Shown piece by piece: positions 55,447-64,000 of a stretch of DNA of 64,000 nt. The translations under genes were made by a program, and so were the position numbers. Each line of letters starts with the position of its first letter. The first letter of the stretch is position 1. The stretch is from assembly GCA_036499395.1 (NCBI GenBank), contig DASYDW010000134.1:1-64000 (forward strand). Reading direction: 5' to 3'. Under the pieces are notes generated by a model. It was not told where the DNA came from. It made no database searches and worked only from the letters and a program-made list of their open reading frames with translations. This stretch comes from Pirellulales bacterium. Lineage in GTDB: Bacteria; Planctomycetota; Planctomycetia; Pirellulales; JACPPG01.

Positions 55447-57711
55447 ATGGGCGTTTGTCGACAGCCAAGCACGGCGATTCTCTGTGGCCTTCTGGCCGCG
55501 GCGCATTCGTGCATCATGAGTGGCTGCCGCACGCTGGAAACACCGACGGACTTGGCGGCGCAAGTCGCCGCACATGACGGATTCCGCCTGCCGCACGACG
55601 AGCCGAGCGCGGCACGCCCCGCGGCCGTCGAATTGCCTCCCCCGGCCGAGCTAGCGGACGACGGTTGGGCACCCGCCGCCACGACCGACGATGCTCCGGC
55701 TCCTACTTATCATTGGCAACACGCGGCCTTGCGTAATCTGATGGCTCAGCCGCCGGAAGATCGCCCGGACCTTGCTCAACTACTGACCAACGATGATCCC
55801 GTCACGGTCACCAACGCGGCCATATTGCTGGCCCGGGCTGGCGACGATACGGTCGACCGTTGCTTGACCGAGTCGGTGCGCAACGAACACCTGCGGCTGC
55901 CGCAACGCCGCGCGGCCATCGAGGCAATCGCCGGACAGGACGGGGCGGTTGCCGGACCGGCGCTGGCCGAATTGCTCGACGATTATTCCCAGCCAAACGC
56001 CGATGGCTACGCTCCCGAATTGCATGCCGACCTGTTGCGGGGCCTGGCGCGGCACGTCGATGCTTCGGCGAATCGCTACTTTGCCGAGGCGCTGATCTCG
56101 AGGAACGCCGAGGTTCGCCAGGCCGGCCTGTACGCCTACACGATCAGCCGCACCGGTGTCCTGCCGGAGCATGCCCTCGAGCTACGTAAAGATACGAACC
56201 CGCGCGTGCGGGGCGCGGCCTTGGCTTGCCTTGCCGCGCGGCGTCATCCGCAGGCGCTCGAATTCGCCGAAGCGGCGCTCGCCGACTTTCACCTTGATGT
56301 CCGCCTGGCTGCCGTTCGGGCGCTCGGCGAGTTGGGAGAACCGCAGGCCAAAACGGATTTGCAACGATTGCTGATCCACGAGCCTGAGATGATTCGCGCT
56401 GGCGCGATCCTCGCACTCTCGGCGGCCGGGGATGACGTGACGGTGTTCGCGTCGGCCAACGATCCGTCGTGGCAAGTCCGCCGCAGCGTCGCACAGTCGC
56501 TTATGCACTTCCCGACGCAGCGTGGCACGACGATCGCCCGGCAACTGCTGGCTGATCGTAGCGCCGAAGTGCGCCGCGCAGTGATCGATTCCGTCGCAGG
56601 CTGGCCGTTGGGGCAGTCGGGTCCCGTACTGCTCACGGCCATGCACGAAGCCCCCTTCGCAACGCGCAAACAGGCGGCTGAGCAGTTGGCGCGACGCTGG
56701 CCTCCGGCATTGGAATTCAATAGCGATGGACCGCCCGAGAGCCGCGCCGAGCAATTGAACGCCCTCTCCGAGAATTGGCAACGGACGCAATTGGCCGGCG
56801 AGCCGTGGGCCGTGCCGATGCCGGCGGTCAGAGGCACGTCGCTCGAGGTTGCGACAGCCGCGCAACCGTCGCCGACGGCGCTCGCGGCAAACCATGCCGT
56901 GCTAAATAGTGCCGACCCGCGCATCGAGTTGTTCAATCAACTGGTCGCCGAAGATGTGCAGGCCCGGCGCACAGCAGCGCATCAGCTGGCTGATAACGCC
57001 GGGAAAACGCCGTTCGACGCCTCGACGGTCGCACAACTGACCGAGATCGCGATGGCCGAGACCGATTCGTTGGTGTGGCGCGATCTGCTGCGTGCGACCA
57101 AAGATGACACTAGTGCGACGGCCGTGCGGATGGCCTACGTCGGGGCCAGTCACGCCGCGGCCGATGTACGGCGACTGGCGTGTGGGCATTTGGCCATGCA
57201 CCCCGATCCGGCACACGCCACGGTTCTGCTGCGACTGCTGGATGATCCCAATCGCACGGTGGCATTGTCGGCCGTCGAAGCACTCGGCGCCGCTGGCATG
57301 GTCACCGATCCGGCGCCACTCGAGCGGTTGCTGACCAACGACGACGCTGTGTTGCGCGTGGCAGCAGCACGAACGCTAGCGATCAACGGTTTCGCCTCGG
57401 GTCCGGCTGCGTTGACGCGTATGGCTGGCGACGCGGACGTGGAAACTCGCCGGCAGGCGGTCTGCGCGATGGGGCAGTTGCGGGACATCGCGTTCCTCGA
57501 CGCGCTGGTCGGTCGATTGGACGACGACTTGAGTGTTCGAGTTGCCGCGGTCGCGAGCCTGGAACAAATTGTCGGCCGCGACGTCAACGTCGGTGACGGC
57601 CAAACGCCGCCCCCGCTGGCCAACCAGGTGCAAGGCTGGAAGCAATGGTGGGCCGAACAACCTGGCCGCGCCGAGCAGGCCGCCCGGCCTGATGCCGCGC
57701 AGCGCCGCTAG
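55447..57711 (+). CDS. HEAT-repeat lipoprotein
   Basis: 754 aa. A signal peptide ends in a lipobox-like I-M-S-G-C (Cys 27). After a Pro/Ala-rich linker, residues about 100-720 are tandem HEAT/PBS-lyase-type repeats, each of about 30 residues, with V-R-x-A-A-L-x-A-L-G-x-L-G-E-P-Q and A-D-R-S-A-E-V-R-R-A-V-I-D-S-V style motifs. Such solenoids bind proteins. Start ATG 55447 (a TTG nine bases earlier is possible). Downstream of the secreted helical protein gene, with a terminator between. Confidence 0.85.
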   Translation: MGVCRQPSTAILCGLLAAAHSCIMSGCRTLETPTDLAAQVAAHDGFRLPHDEPSAARPAAVELPPPAELADDGWAPAATTDDAPAPTYHWQHAALRNLMAQPPEDRPDLAQLLTNDDPVTVTNAAILLARAGDDTVDRCLTESVRNEHLRLPQRRAAIEAIAGQDGAVAGPALAELLDDYSQPNADGYAPELHADLLRGLARHVDASANRYFAEALISRNAEVRQAGLYAYTISRTGVLPEHALELRKDTNPRVRGAALACLAARRHPQALEFAEAALADFHLDVRLAAVRALGELGEPQAKTDLQRLLIHEPEMIRAGAILALSAAGDDVTVFASANDPSWQVRRSVAQSLMHFPTQRGTTIARQLLADRSAEVRRAVIDSVAGWPLGQSGPVLLTAMHEAPFATRKQAAEQLARRWPPALEFNSDGPPESRAEQLNALSENWQRTQLAGEPWAVPMPAVRGTSLEVATAAQPSPTALAANHAVLNSADPRIELFNQLVAEDVQARRTAAHQLADNAGKTPFDASTVAQLTEIAMAETDSLVWRDLLRATKDDTSATAVRMAYVGASHAAADVRRLACGHLAMHPDPAHATVLLRLLDDPNRTVALSAVEALGAAGMVTDPAPLERLLTNDDAVLRVAAARTLAINGFASGPAALTRMAGDADVETRRQAVCAMGQLRDIAFLDALVGRLDDDLSVRVAAVASLEQIVGRDVNVGDGQTPPPLANQVQGWKQWWAEQPGRAEQAARPDAAQRR

Positions 57712-57754
57712 CGCGAAAAAGGTTTCAGGTATCTTTTTTTTGTCGTGCGTGGCT

Positions 57755-58651
57755 TTAAAGCCAGTTTCGCGCGAACTCGTAGCATGTCGCCAGCGCGGGA
57801 ATGCGCACCAGGCCTGCGACCGAGAGCCAATAGGCGGATTTGAGCGCTGCTAATAGCAGGCATCCCGTGAACAGGAGGACCAGCGCACCTTGCTCGCCGC
57901 TGTTCATCCTTAATACGGGATAGATTGTTCGCGGCCGTGCGGCGTCGAACCCGCGCGTTGTCAGCGAGGTGGCCAGCGTTGCCGCGCGGCGCAAGGCGGC
58001 GGCGATGACCGGCACCAGGAGCGCCGCCTCGGTGCGCCACGAATGCCACACACCGGTACCCAGTTGCCACAGCCGCGGCCGATAGCCGCGCAACCGCGCC
58101 GAGCGTCGTACGGTGCCCCACTGGTCGGCAATCGTGGGAAGAAATCCCAATGCGGCGACCGTCATGAAGCTCACGGCCGACGGCACACGCAGCCAGGCGA
58201 GCGCGGCAAGCAATCGCTCGGGACTGGTCGACAGGCAAACCGACAGGCCTGCGAGCATCACGGCCACGATGCGCGATGATTGCAACAGGCCGTAGGCGGA
58301 CCCTTCACGATACAGGCTCAAGCCCTCGAACGAGAACCGGCCGACCGAAAACTCAGGAACGAGCGTCACGATCCGGGTGCGCGGTTCGACGGTGTAAAAC
58401 ATGGCCTGGCTCAGGATCGTGCCCCACACGACCGTCAGCAGCAGTCCGCCGACGAACAGCCAGGCCCGCGCGGACCAGCCCAATGCCAGCGCTACGATCA
58501 GTGTCGCGGCACACAGCAACAACAGCGCCGTGGTCGAATCGACCAGCACCGACGCGAGCGAGATCGCCGTGAGCCAGGCCAGCTTCAGCCGCGGATCGCG
58601 TCGCGCGAGCCATGTATCGCTGGTGGATGTCAGGACTTCGCTGTAACTCAT
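57755..58651 (-). CDS. ecfT: ECF transporter transmembrane protein EcfT
   Basis: 298 aa. Opens with the EcfT start W-L-A-R-R-D-P-R-L-K-L-A-W, then several membrane helices; two Arg-Gly motifs of the coupling helices are present (R-S-A-R-L-R-G-Y and T-T-R-G-F). It joins the S component to the ATPases. ATG 58651 overlaps the ATPase gene by four bases (ATGA), so translation is coupled. A weak A/T-rich stem with a T run at 57734-57741 lies just beyond its stop, toward the HEAT gene. Confidence 0.9.
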   Translation of the reverse strand: MSYSEVLTSTSDTWLARRDPRLKLAWLTAISLASVLVDSTTALLLLCAATLIVALALGWSARAWLFVGGLLLTVVWGTILSQAMFYTVEPRTRIVTLVPEFSVGRFSFEGLSLYREGSAYGLLQSSRIVAVMLAGLSVCLSTSPERLLAALAWLRVPSAVSFMTVAALGFLPTIADQWGTVRRSARLRGYRPRLWQLGTGVWHSWRTEAALLVPVIAAALRRAATLATSLTTRGFDAARPRTIYPVLRMNSGEQGALVLLFTGCLLLAALKSAYWLSVAGLVRIPALATCYEFARNWL

Positions 58652-60240
58652 GGGGCACCTGCGCGCGAAGCAATATTTTCTGACTCTGGCGCGTGTGCTT
58701 GTAAACCGTTCGAGGCCATCCGCGTACCGCGACGTAGCCGAGCACGCTCAAGCAATGCCTCATCCGCCAGGTACACGGACGTCGGACCGTCGGCCAGCAC
58801 TTTTCCGTCCGCGAGTACCAGCACGCGACTCGCAAATTGCGCAGCGATGCGCAAGTCGTGCGTCGAAAACAGTATCGCCCCGGTTTCTCCCTTGGCGACC
58901 GATTCTGTGAGCACGGCGAGTAACCGTTGCACTTCGCCCGGATCCTGTCCCGTGGTCGGTTCGTCTAATAGAAGCAACCGAGGACGAATCGTAAGGACCG
59001 ACGCCAGGGCGACGCGCAGTCGCTGCCCCTGGCTGAGAGCCAACGGGGGCTCGTCAAGCAATTCAGCAATGCCAAGTCGTTCTGCGACATCGTGGCTGCG
59101 GCTCGTTGCTTCTTCGACCGACAGTCCAAACCGGCGCGGGCCGAAGCTGAGTTCGTCGGCAACGGTCGGCGCGATCAACGTTAAGTCGGGATTTTGCGGC
59201 ACCAGGGCGACCGGCGCGATGCCGCGTTCGCCGGCCGACATTTCAATGCGCCCCTCGGACCGCCTTTGTAGTCCGGCCAGGACGTGCAACAGGGTGCTTT
59301 TGCCTGACCCATTCGGCCCGACGACCGTGACGCGCTCGCCCGGCTGAATCGCGAGATTGAGCCCCTGCCAGATCGGCGGCAGTTTTCGCGAGAACCGTAC
59401 TGCCAGGTTGCTCGCAGAAATGATCGGATGTGGGTTCTTCGTCGCGATGTCCGCATGGCTCGCGTTTGAATGCTTGTTGATCCGCGCGTCGACGACGAGC
59501 CTGGTGGACTTTAGTGCTTCCTGGATATCGGCATTTTGTGCGATGCCATCGGCCAGTACTTGACCACGATCGACGATCAGGATGCGATCAGCCCGGGACA
59601 TTAAATCTTCGAGTCGGTGTTCGGCGACGATAATTGTTAGCCCGTCGCGGCGCAGTTCATCGAGCAGATCGAGCAAGTCCGCGGCGCCGAGCGGATCGAG
59701 TTGCGCGAGTGGTTCGTCGAGCAGCAACAACCGGGTTCCCATGGCCATGACGCTAGCCAGCAGCAACCGTTGTTTTTGCCCGCCCGAGAGTGTGGTCGTT
59801 GATTGGTGGCATTTCGCTGCCAACTGCATTCGATCAAGCCAGTGACCGGTGCGATGGGTGATTTCTTCCACCGGAAGGCCGAGGTTCGCCAGGCCGAAAG
59901 CCATCTCGCTTTCGACAGAGGTGGTGCAAAGCTGCTCGTCGGGGGATTGCAGCACCAGTCCGACAGTCGCGGCCAGTTCGTGCGTGCCGGCCGACCGCGT
60001 GTCGCGACCGAACAATTGCACGCTGCCCAGCATTTCTCCGGCGGCGTGATGAGGAATCAGGCCAGCCAAGGCCCGCAGCAAGGTCGACTTGCCCGACCCC
60101 GTGCGACCGGCGACGACGTTTAGCGTACCCGGGGCGAGCGTAAAAGTAATGTCGCTCAATGAGGGGGCTTCCCGCTCGGCGAAGCGGTAGCGGAGTCCCT
60201 CGACAACAACGGCCGGCTCTTGCACGACGGGCGAGGTCAT
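58648..60240 (-). CDS. ecfA: Fused ECF transporter ATPase (two ABC domains)
   Basis: 530 aa from ATG 60240. Two complete ABC ATPase domains. Domain 1 (about 9-235): G-R-T-G-S-G-K-S-T-L-L, L-S-G-G-Q-K-Q-R, L-L-L-L-D-E-P-L-A-Q-L-D. Domain 2 (about 285-510): G-P-N-G-S-G-K-S-T-L-L, L-S-Q-G-Q-R-L-R, L-L-L-L-D-E-P-T-T-G-Q-D. ECF transporters normally use separate EcfA and EcfA'; here they are one polypeptide. The upstream frame to 60342 is rejected because ATG 60240 overlaps the preceding gene's stop (ATGA). Confidence 0.92.
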   Translation of the reverse strand: MTSPVVQEPAVVVEGLRYRFAEREAPSLSDITFTLAPGTLNVVAGRTGSGKSTLLRALAGLIPHHAAGEMLGSVQLFGRDTRSAGTHELAATVGLVLQSPDEQLCTTSVESEMAFGLANLGLPVEEITHRTGHWLDRMQLAAKCHQSTTTLSGGQKQRLLLASVMAMGTRLLLLDEPLAQLDPLGAADLLDLLDELRRDGLTIIVAEHRLEDLMSRADRILIVDRGQVLADGIAQNADIQEALKSTRLVVDARINKHSNASHADIATKNPHPIISASNLAVRFSRKLPPIWQGLNLAIQPGERVTVVGPNGSGKSTLLHVLAGLQRRSEGRIEMSAGERGIAPVALVPQNPDLTLIAPTVADELSFGPRRFGLSVEEATSRSHDVAERLGIAELLDEPPLALSQGQRLRVALASVLTIRPRLLLLDEPTTGQDPGEVQRLLAVLTESVAKGETGAILFSTHDLRIAAQFASRVLVLADGKVLADGPTSVYLADEALLERARLRRGTRMASNGLQAHAPESENIASRAGAP

Positions 60241-61043
60241 GGCGCGGTCCTTCGCAACCGCAAACCGATGAGAACGCCGCAGCCCGCGCCGATGCCGCCA
60301 TAAATCAGGCCGGTGATGATCGATACCGAGAGCTTGTACCACAGGGCGTAATCGAGGCGCAACAACACCTCGTAAAGCGCGTACTGTGCATAAAGCGACA
60401 GCGCGTTGGCCAGCCCGATTGCCAGGCCGGCACGAAGAGCAAGCGACCAGCGCGCGCCAGACGAGTGCCTGCTGTCCTGGTCGCCAACCGTAACACCCAA
60501 CAGCGCCGCCAAACCTTCGTGCAACACGATACTGACGGCGAGAAACACGAGCGCCATCAGCCCCACCTGTCCGCTGGTCAAAACATTCAAGGTAAATAAC
60601 GTCAGCAGTGCTAACGAAAGCGCCCCGGGCTGCGGCAAGATCGTAACGAGCACGCCGAGGAACAGGCAGCTCAGTCCCTTGCTCCCCAGGCCATCGACGA
60701 AAATGTACATCGGCCCGAGCAGTGCTCCCGCCAGTGACCCGACGATTCGCGAGGCGTAAGAGACCAGGAACTGCAGTCCCGCGATCGAGGCAATCGTAGC
60801 CAGGCCGGCGTTACCGAGACGGGTGACGATTCGGCGCCAATAAATGGCCAGCGTGGTCATGCCGGCGCCGGCGACCACGAGCGCCATCAATACCAGGGCC
60901 GGGGACCGGTCATTCGAGCCCGTGGCTTCCAGGGCGAGCGATTCGCAAACCACGGGGACAACGAACAGCGTGGCGAGCGCTCCCCAAGCCAGCAGGCCTG
61001 AGCCGCTCGGGCGGGGTGCGTCGATTCCGGTCGTTGCAGCCAT
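60237..61043 (-). CDS. Putative ECF S component (substrate-binding membrane protein)
   Basis: 268 aa from ATG 61043 (ATG 61082 would add 13 residues). About eight to nine hydrophobic helices run through the whole chain, more than the six usual for S components. Position as first gene of a coupled operon S-EcfA-EcfT argues that it is the substrate-capturing part. No vitamin signature (ThiT, BioY, RibU, HmpT, CbrT, FolT) is recognised; I do not name a substrate. Its upstream 312 bases hold no riboswitch I can identify. Confidence 0.65.
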   Translation of the reverse strand: MAATTGIDAPRPSGSGLLAWGALATLFVVPVVCESLALEATGSNDRSPALVLMALVVAGAGMTTLAIYWRRIVTRLGNAGLATIASIAGLQFLVSYASRIVGSLAGALLGPMYIFVDGLGSKGLSCLFLGVLVTILPQPGALSLALLTLFTLNVLTSGQVGLMALVFLAVSIVLHEGLAALLGVTVGDQDSRHSSGARWSLALRAGLAIGLANALSLYAQYALYEVLLRLDYALWYKLSVSIITGLIYGGIGAGCGVLIGLRLRRTAP

Positions 61044-61082
61044 CGTCTCGACTCGTGGAAAACGGGGATCGCAGGGGATCAT

Positions 61083-61394
61083 TGTCAGATGAATTCGCCG
61101 GCGGTCATGGTCGGCCGACGAGGCGTCCCGGTGGTCTCATGAAACTGGCCGAAACCGCTCGCCGGACGCCCCACACCAAGCCAAACGCCCGCCGCGAAAT
61201 GCGCAAGAAATAAATAGTTAGTATTGAAAGTTTTTAATGCGCCGGCCCCTGCCGCGGCTATTGGGCCGTGTTATAAAGAGAAATCTATCATGCGGAAGGT
61301 TTTTCTCTGTGCCGGCCCCAGTGCTTTCGATGGGGGCTAGCCAGCTTACTCCTCTCTCGATCTTCGCTCCAGTAGACCGTAGGAATCATTCGCC
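61083..61394. other. Divergent intergenic region between ECF operon and fadJ
   Basis: About 310 bases that must hold the promoters of both units. No TPP (no CTGAGA box), cobalamin or other riboswitch is evident on the minus strand. A 24-codon frame at 61139-61213 (plus) is not supported by a good ribosome site. An A/T-rich patch lies at about 61207-61240. Confidence 0.45.
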
Positions 61395-63545
61395 ATGCCC
61401 GAGGCGTCCAATATCAAGTTGTCGATGGCCGAGCCGGACATCGCTGTTCTCACCTTTGATGCGGCGGACAAGGGGGCGAACGTCCTCTCTCGCCCTGTGC
61501 TGGAGGAGCTGGAAAAGCACCTCAATGAATTGGAAAAGAAGAAAGACCTCAAGGGTCTGATCCTTGATTCGGCGAAGCCGGGAATCTTTATCTTCGGCGC
61601 CGACGTGCGCGAGTTTCTGGCGGCGAAAAATATCACGCGTGATCAAAAAGTCGAACTGTCGACGCGCGGCCGTAAGCTGTTTCAGCGCCTGTCGCAGTTT
61701 CCGTGCGTCACGGTCGCCGCGATCGACGGTGGCTGCTTCGGTGGCGGCGCCGAATTGTCGATGTGGTGCGATCGTCGCATTTTGTCGACCAGCCCGAAGG
61801 CCCAGATGGGTTTTCCCGAAGTGAAGCTGGGGATCTATCCCGGCTGGGGCGGTACAGCCCGTGCGCCACGCTTGCTCGGTTTGTCGAACGCGGTCGAAAT
61901 GGTTTCGAGCGGCGAGAATGTCGACGCGAAGACGGCCGTTCAATTGGGCCTGGTCTCGGACGTGGTGCCCAGCGAGAAGCTGCGCGAAGCCGCGATCAAC
62001 TTGATCCGCGCTGAAAACAAATCGCAGAAGTACCTCGCGGATCGGAAAGTGTGGGACGGCCCGCTGCCGATAGACGAGACCGAGTTAATGTTCCTGGGCG
62101 TAACGGCGAATGCCTTTATCCAGCAGCAGACCAAGGGGCAGTATCCGGCCCCGATCGCGGCGCTCGAAGTCATGATCGGTTCGGCCGGCGGTGATATCGA
62201 GGCGGCCAGCGAGGCCGAGGCACAAGGTTTTGCCGATCTGTTCGGTTCGCCGATCAATCGCTCGCTGCTGAACATCTTCTTCTTGACCGATCGCAACAAG
62301 AAAGAGACCGGCGTTACGAACCCGAATGTGAAGCCGAAGCCGATTCAATCGGTGGGCATTATCGGGGCTGGCATCATGGGCGCCGGCATTGCTGCCGCGA
62401 GCTTGAAGCGCGACATGGGCGTAACGATCACTGACGCCATGCCGAAGGCCTTGGCCGGCGGCGTGCAAAAGGTCTTGGAGGAAGTTTCTTTCAACAAGGC
62501 CGTGCGTGGACCGGACGCGCAGAAAATGGTGAAGTACGCTCCGCTCGTCAACGCGACGTCGACCGACAGCGAGTTTGCCGCGTGCGACCTGGTGATCGAA
62601 GCGATCATCGAAAAGCCCGAGGCCAAGCAAGAACTGTACGCCCGGCTCGAGCCGAAGTTGAAAGACGGGGCCATCCTGGCGTCGAACACTTCGGCCATCT
62701 CGATCACGCGCCTAGCCGAAAAGCTGAAGCACCCCGAGCGTTTCTGCGGGATCCACTTCTTCAACCCGGTACGGCAGATGCCGCTGGTCGAGGTGATCCG
62801 CGGCGCGAAAACCAACGACGAGACGATCGCCACGGCCGTGGCCTATGCCAAGGCGATTGGCAAGTCGCCGATCGTTGTGAACGACGGTCCTGGCTTCCTG
62901 GTGAATCGCCTCTTGCTGCCGTACATGACCGAGGCGCTCGAGCTGTTGCGCGAGGGAGTTGAGATCAAGGCCATCGAAAAAGCGGCCAAGTCCTTCGGCA
63001 TGCCGATGGGGCCGATCACGCTATACGACGTCGTCGGTCTCGATACGTGCTACCACGCCGGCAAGGTGATGCACGAGGCGTTCCCGACTCGCGTTGTGGA
63101 ATCGCCGATTCTGGAAGCGATGGTCAAAGCTGGCCGCATCGGACAAAAGGCGGGCGTCGGCTTCTTCGCTTACAAGGGTAAGGGGGGACATGGTTCGCCC
63201 GATCCCAGTTTGGCTGACATCATCGGCCCGCACGTCGGCAAGCCGCAGAAGCTGTCGGACGAGCAGATCATTCACCGCTTGTTCTTGCCGATGATCCTGG
63301 AAGCAACTCGCATCCTGGCTGAGAAGAAAGTCGCAGCGCCGCAGGACGTCGACCTCGGACTGATCTTCGGGACCGGCTTTCCGCCGTTCAAGGGGGGCTT
63401 GCTGTTCTGGGCCGACACGATCGGTCTGCCGAAGATCGTCGAACTGCTGAAGCCGTTTGCCGGATTGGGCGAGCGTTATCAGCCGACCCCGATGCTGACC
63501 GAGTTGGCTGCCGCGAACAAGGGTTTTTACGATCTGCCCGCCTAA
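61395..63545 (+). CDS. Multifunctional fatty-acid oxidation protein, FadJ/FadB alpha type
   Basis: 716 aa. Residues about 1-190 are an enoyl-CoA hydratase domain with I-F-G-A-D-V-R-E-F, G-G-G-A-E-L-S (Glu 120) and G-F-P-E-V-K-L-G-I-Y-P-G (Glu 142), the hydratase glutamate pair. Residues about 320-500 are the NAD domain of 3-hydroxyacyl-CoA dehydrogenase: V-G-I-I-G-A-G-I-M-G-A-G, and catalytic H in G-I-H-F-F-N-P-V; the C-terminal helical domain follows. Catalyses hydration and NAD-dependent oxidation in beta-oxidation. The thiolase gene follows after 194 bases. Confidence 0.95.
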   Translation: MPEASNIKLSMAEPDIAVLTFDAADKGANVLSRPVLEELEKHLNELEKKKDLKGLILDSAKPGIFIFGADVREFLAAKNITRDQKVELSTRGRKLFQRLSQFPCVTVAAIDGGCFGGGAELSMWCDRRILSTSPKAQMGFPEVKLGIYPGWGGTARAPRLLGLSNAVEMVSSGENVDAKTAVQLGLVSDVVPSEKLREAAINLIRAENKSQKYLADRKVWDGPLPIDETELMFLGVTANAFIQQQTKGQYPAPIAALEVMIGSAGGDIEAASEAEAQGFADLFGSPINRSLLNIFFLTDRNKKETGVTNPNVKPKPIQSVGIIGAGIMGAGIAAASLKRDMGVTITDAMPKALAGGVQKVLEEVSFNKAVRGPDAQKMVKYAPLVNATSTDSEFAACDLVIEAIIEKPEAKQELYARLEPKLKDGAILASNTSAISITRLAEKLKHPERFCGIHFFNPVRQMPLVEVIRGAKTNDETIATAVAYAKAIGKSPIVVNDGPGFLVNRLLLPYMTEALELLREGVEIKAIEKAAKSFGMPMGPITLYDVVGLDTCYHAGKVMHEAFPTRVVESPILEAMVKAGRIGQKAGVGFFAYKGKGGHGSPDPSLADIIGPHVGKPQKLSDEQIIHRLFLPMILEATRILAEKKVAAPQDVDLGLIFGTGFPPFKGGLLFWADTIGLPKIVELLKPFAGLGERYQPTPMLTELAAANKGFYDLPA

Positions 63546-63739
63546 GCTGCCGCGGATCGAAAATCGTGCCGTAACAGGTGTCGTCAGAAACTCGTTCCCG
63601 AGTCAGACGGTAGTAAGAAAGTAAATTTCGCCGGAAGAGCGTCGCAGGTGACATCCGGCTTGTCGAAATAAGAAAGCTTGCTCACAACCCGCCGCTGAAC
63701 AGCTTCGCCTTCAGCCGGCGCTACCAGGAATTAAGAACC

Positions 63740-64000
63740 ATGAAACAAGCTGTCGTAGTTGATTGCGTCCGCACGCCGATTGGTCGCGCGCACAAGGAAA
63801 AGGGGGTCTTTCGCGAGATCCGCTCGGATGATTTGGCGGCCACGGTCGTCAAAGCCCTGGTCGAGCGCACCGGCATCGATCCCAACGAGATCGAAGACGT
63901 CGTGATGGGCAATACGCAGCAGCAAGGCGAGCAAGGCATGGATGTCGCCCGCGTCGTCGGCCTGCTGGCAGGGTTGCCGCTGGCCACCGGCGGTACGACC
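63740..64000 (+). CDS. Thiolase (acetyl-CoA acyltransferase), cut by window end
   Basis: The first 87 residues, starting M-K-Q-A-V-V-V-D-C-V-R-T-P-I-G-R-A, followed by S-D-D-L-A-A and I-E-D-V-V-M-G-N-T, are the thiolase N-terminal signature. The active-site Cys (about residue 90) and C-terminal half lie outside the window. It follows the FadJ-type gene, giving the usual alpha/beta pair of beta-oxidation; FadA- and FadI-type cannot be told apart from this part. CAGGAA precedes the ATG by about 11 bases. Confidence 0.93.
   Translation, partial: MKQAVVVDCVRTPIGRAHKEKGVFREIRSDDLAATVVKALVERTGIDPNEIEDVVMGNTQQQGEQGMDVARVVGLLAGLPLATGGTT

Noticed and set aside
57715..57741. A/T-rich stem with T run between the HEAT and EcfT genes
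   Set aside because: The stem (AAAAAG/CTTTTT) is too weak to call as a terminator, although the T run is clear.
61139..61213. 24-codon plus-strand frame M-K-L-A-E-T-A-R-R
   Set aside because: Weak ribosome context and no similarity; not called.
61083..61394. Possible vitamin riboswitch before the ECF operon
   Set aside because: No TPP CTGAGA box, cobalamin box or similar element could be read on the minus strand.

Overview
The window reads as a chromosome segment of a GC-rich planctomycete, probably of the Pirellulales type. The evidence is the mix of a Tat-exported DUF1501 protein, a PEP-CTERM protein, 24-residue leucine-rich-repeat proteins, several proteins opening with an R-R-W-F-x-F membrane anchor, many secreted proteins of unknown function, and conserved bacterial housekeeping clusters. 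I see no insertion sequence, phage gene, CRISPR array, tRNA or rRNA. Coding density is high, apart from gene-poor stretches at about 17.6-18.7 kb and 44.3-45.1 kb.

Layout. 0-8.3 kb: an LRR protein (cut by the window edge), a duplicated parvulin-type isomerase, a glycerophosphodiesterase, a small anchored protein, and the translation/nucleotide cluster rpsB-tsf-pyrH-frr (minus strand). 8.5-13 kb: membrane and LRR proteins of planctomycete type and a PEP-CTERM protein. 13.3-17.4 kb: the plus-strand cluster ffh-rpsP-trmD-rplS-yraN. 17.4-25 kb: a 60-aa basic protein in a gene-poor stretch, an old-yellow-enzyme reductase, a tmk/phosphoribosyltransferase pair, and a lipoprotein TolC whose 3' end overlaps a WYL regulator. 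25-36.3 kb: secreted proteins of unknown role (722 aa with an internal duplication; a thioredoxin-like/CAP-like protein; a DUF11 protein; two tandem paralogues), an orphan LigD-type phosphoesterase domain, and tyrS. 36.3-42.7 kb: hemC, a ComF-like protein, an aminotransferase, an LptF/G permease and an acyl-CoA synthetase. 42.8-53.4 kb: a 41-aa lipoprotein with its own terminator, a rhomboid protease, the DUF1501 protein, a 32-aa membrane peptide, an HGSNAT-like membrane acyltransferase, then a run of acyl-CoA and small-molecule enzymes (CaiB/AMACR type, PhzF, CoxG/SRPBCC, acyl-CoA dehydrogenase, deacetylase). 53.8-57.7 kb: two exported proteins, the second a HEAT-repeat lipoprotein. 57.7-61.1 kb: an ECF transporter operon with an unusually large S component and a fused double ATPase. 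61.4-64 kb: a FadJ-type beta-oxidation protein and the start of its thiolase partner.

How the genes fit together. The two ribosomal clusters and tyrS serve translation and membrane targeting. tmk and pyrH serve nucleotide supply. The acyl-CoA synthetase, acyl-CoA dehydrogenase, CaiB and FadJ/thiolase genes give most steps of fatty-acid activation and beta-oxidation, though spread over several transcription units. I found no single system I can call proven and new. The best leads are the ECF operon with its unassigned S component, the secreted 722-aa/158-aa gene pair, the tandem secreted paralogues, the thioredoxin-like/CAP-like protein, and several very small genes with strong ribosome sites. 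Function assignments rest on motif recognition by eye; no database search was run.
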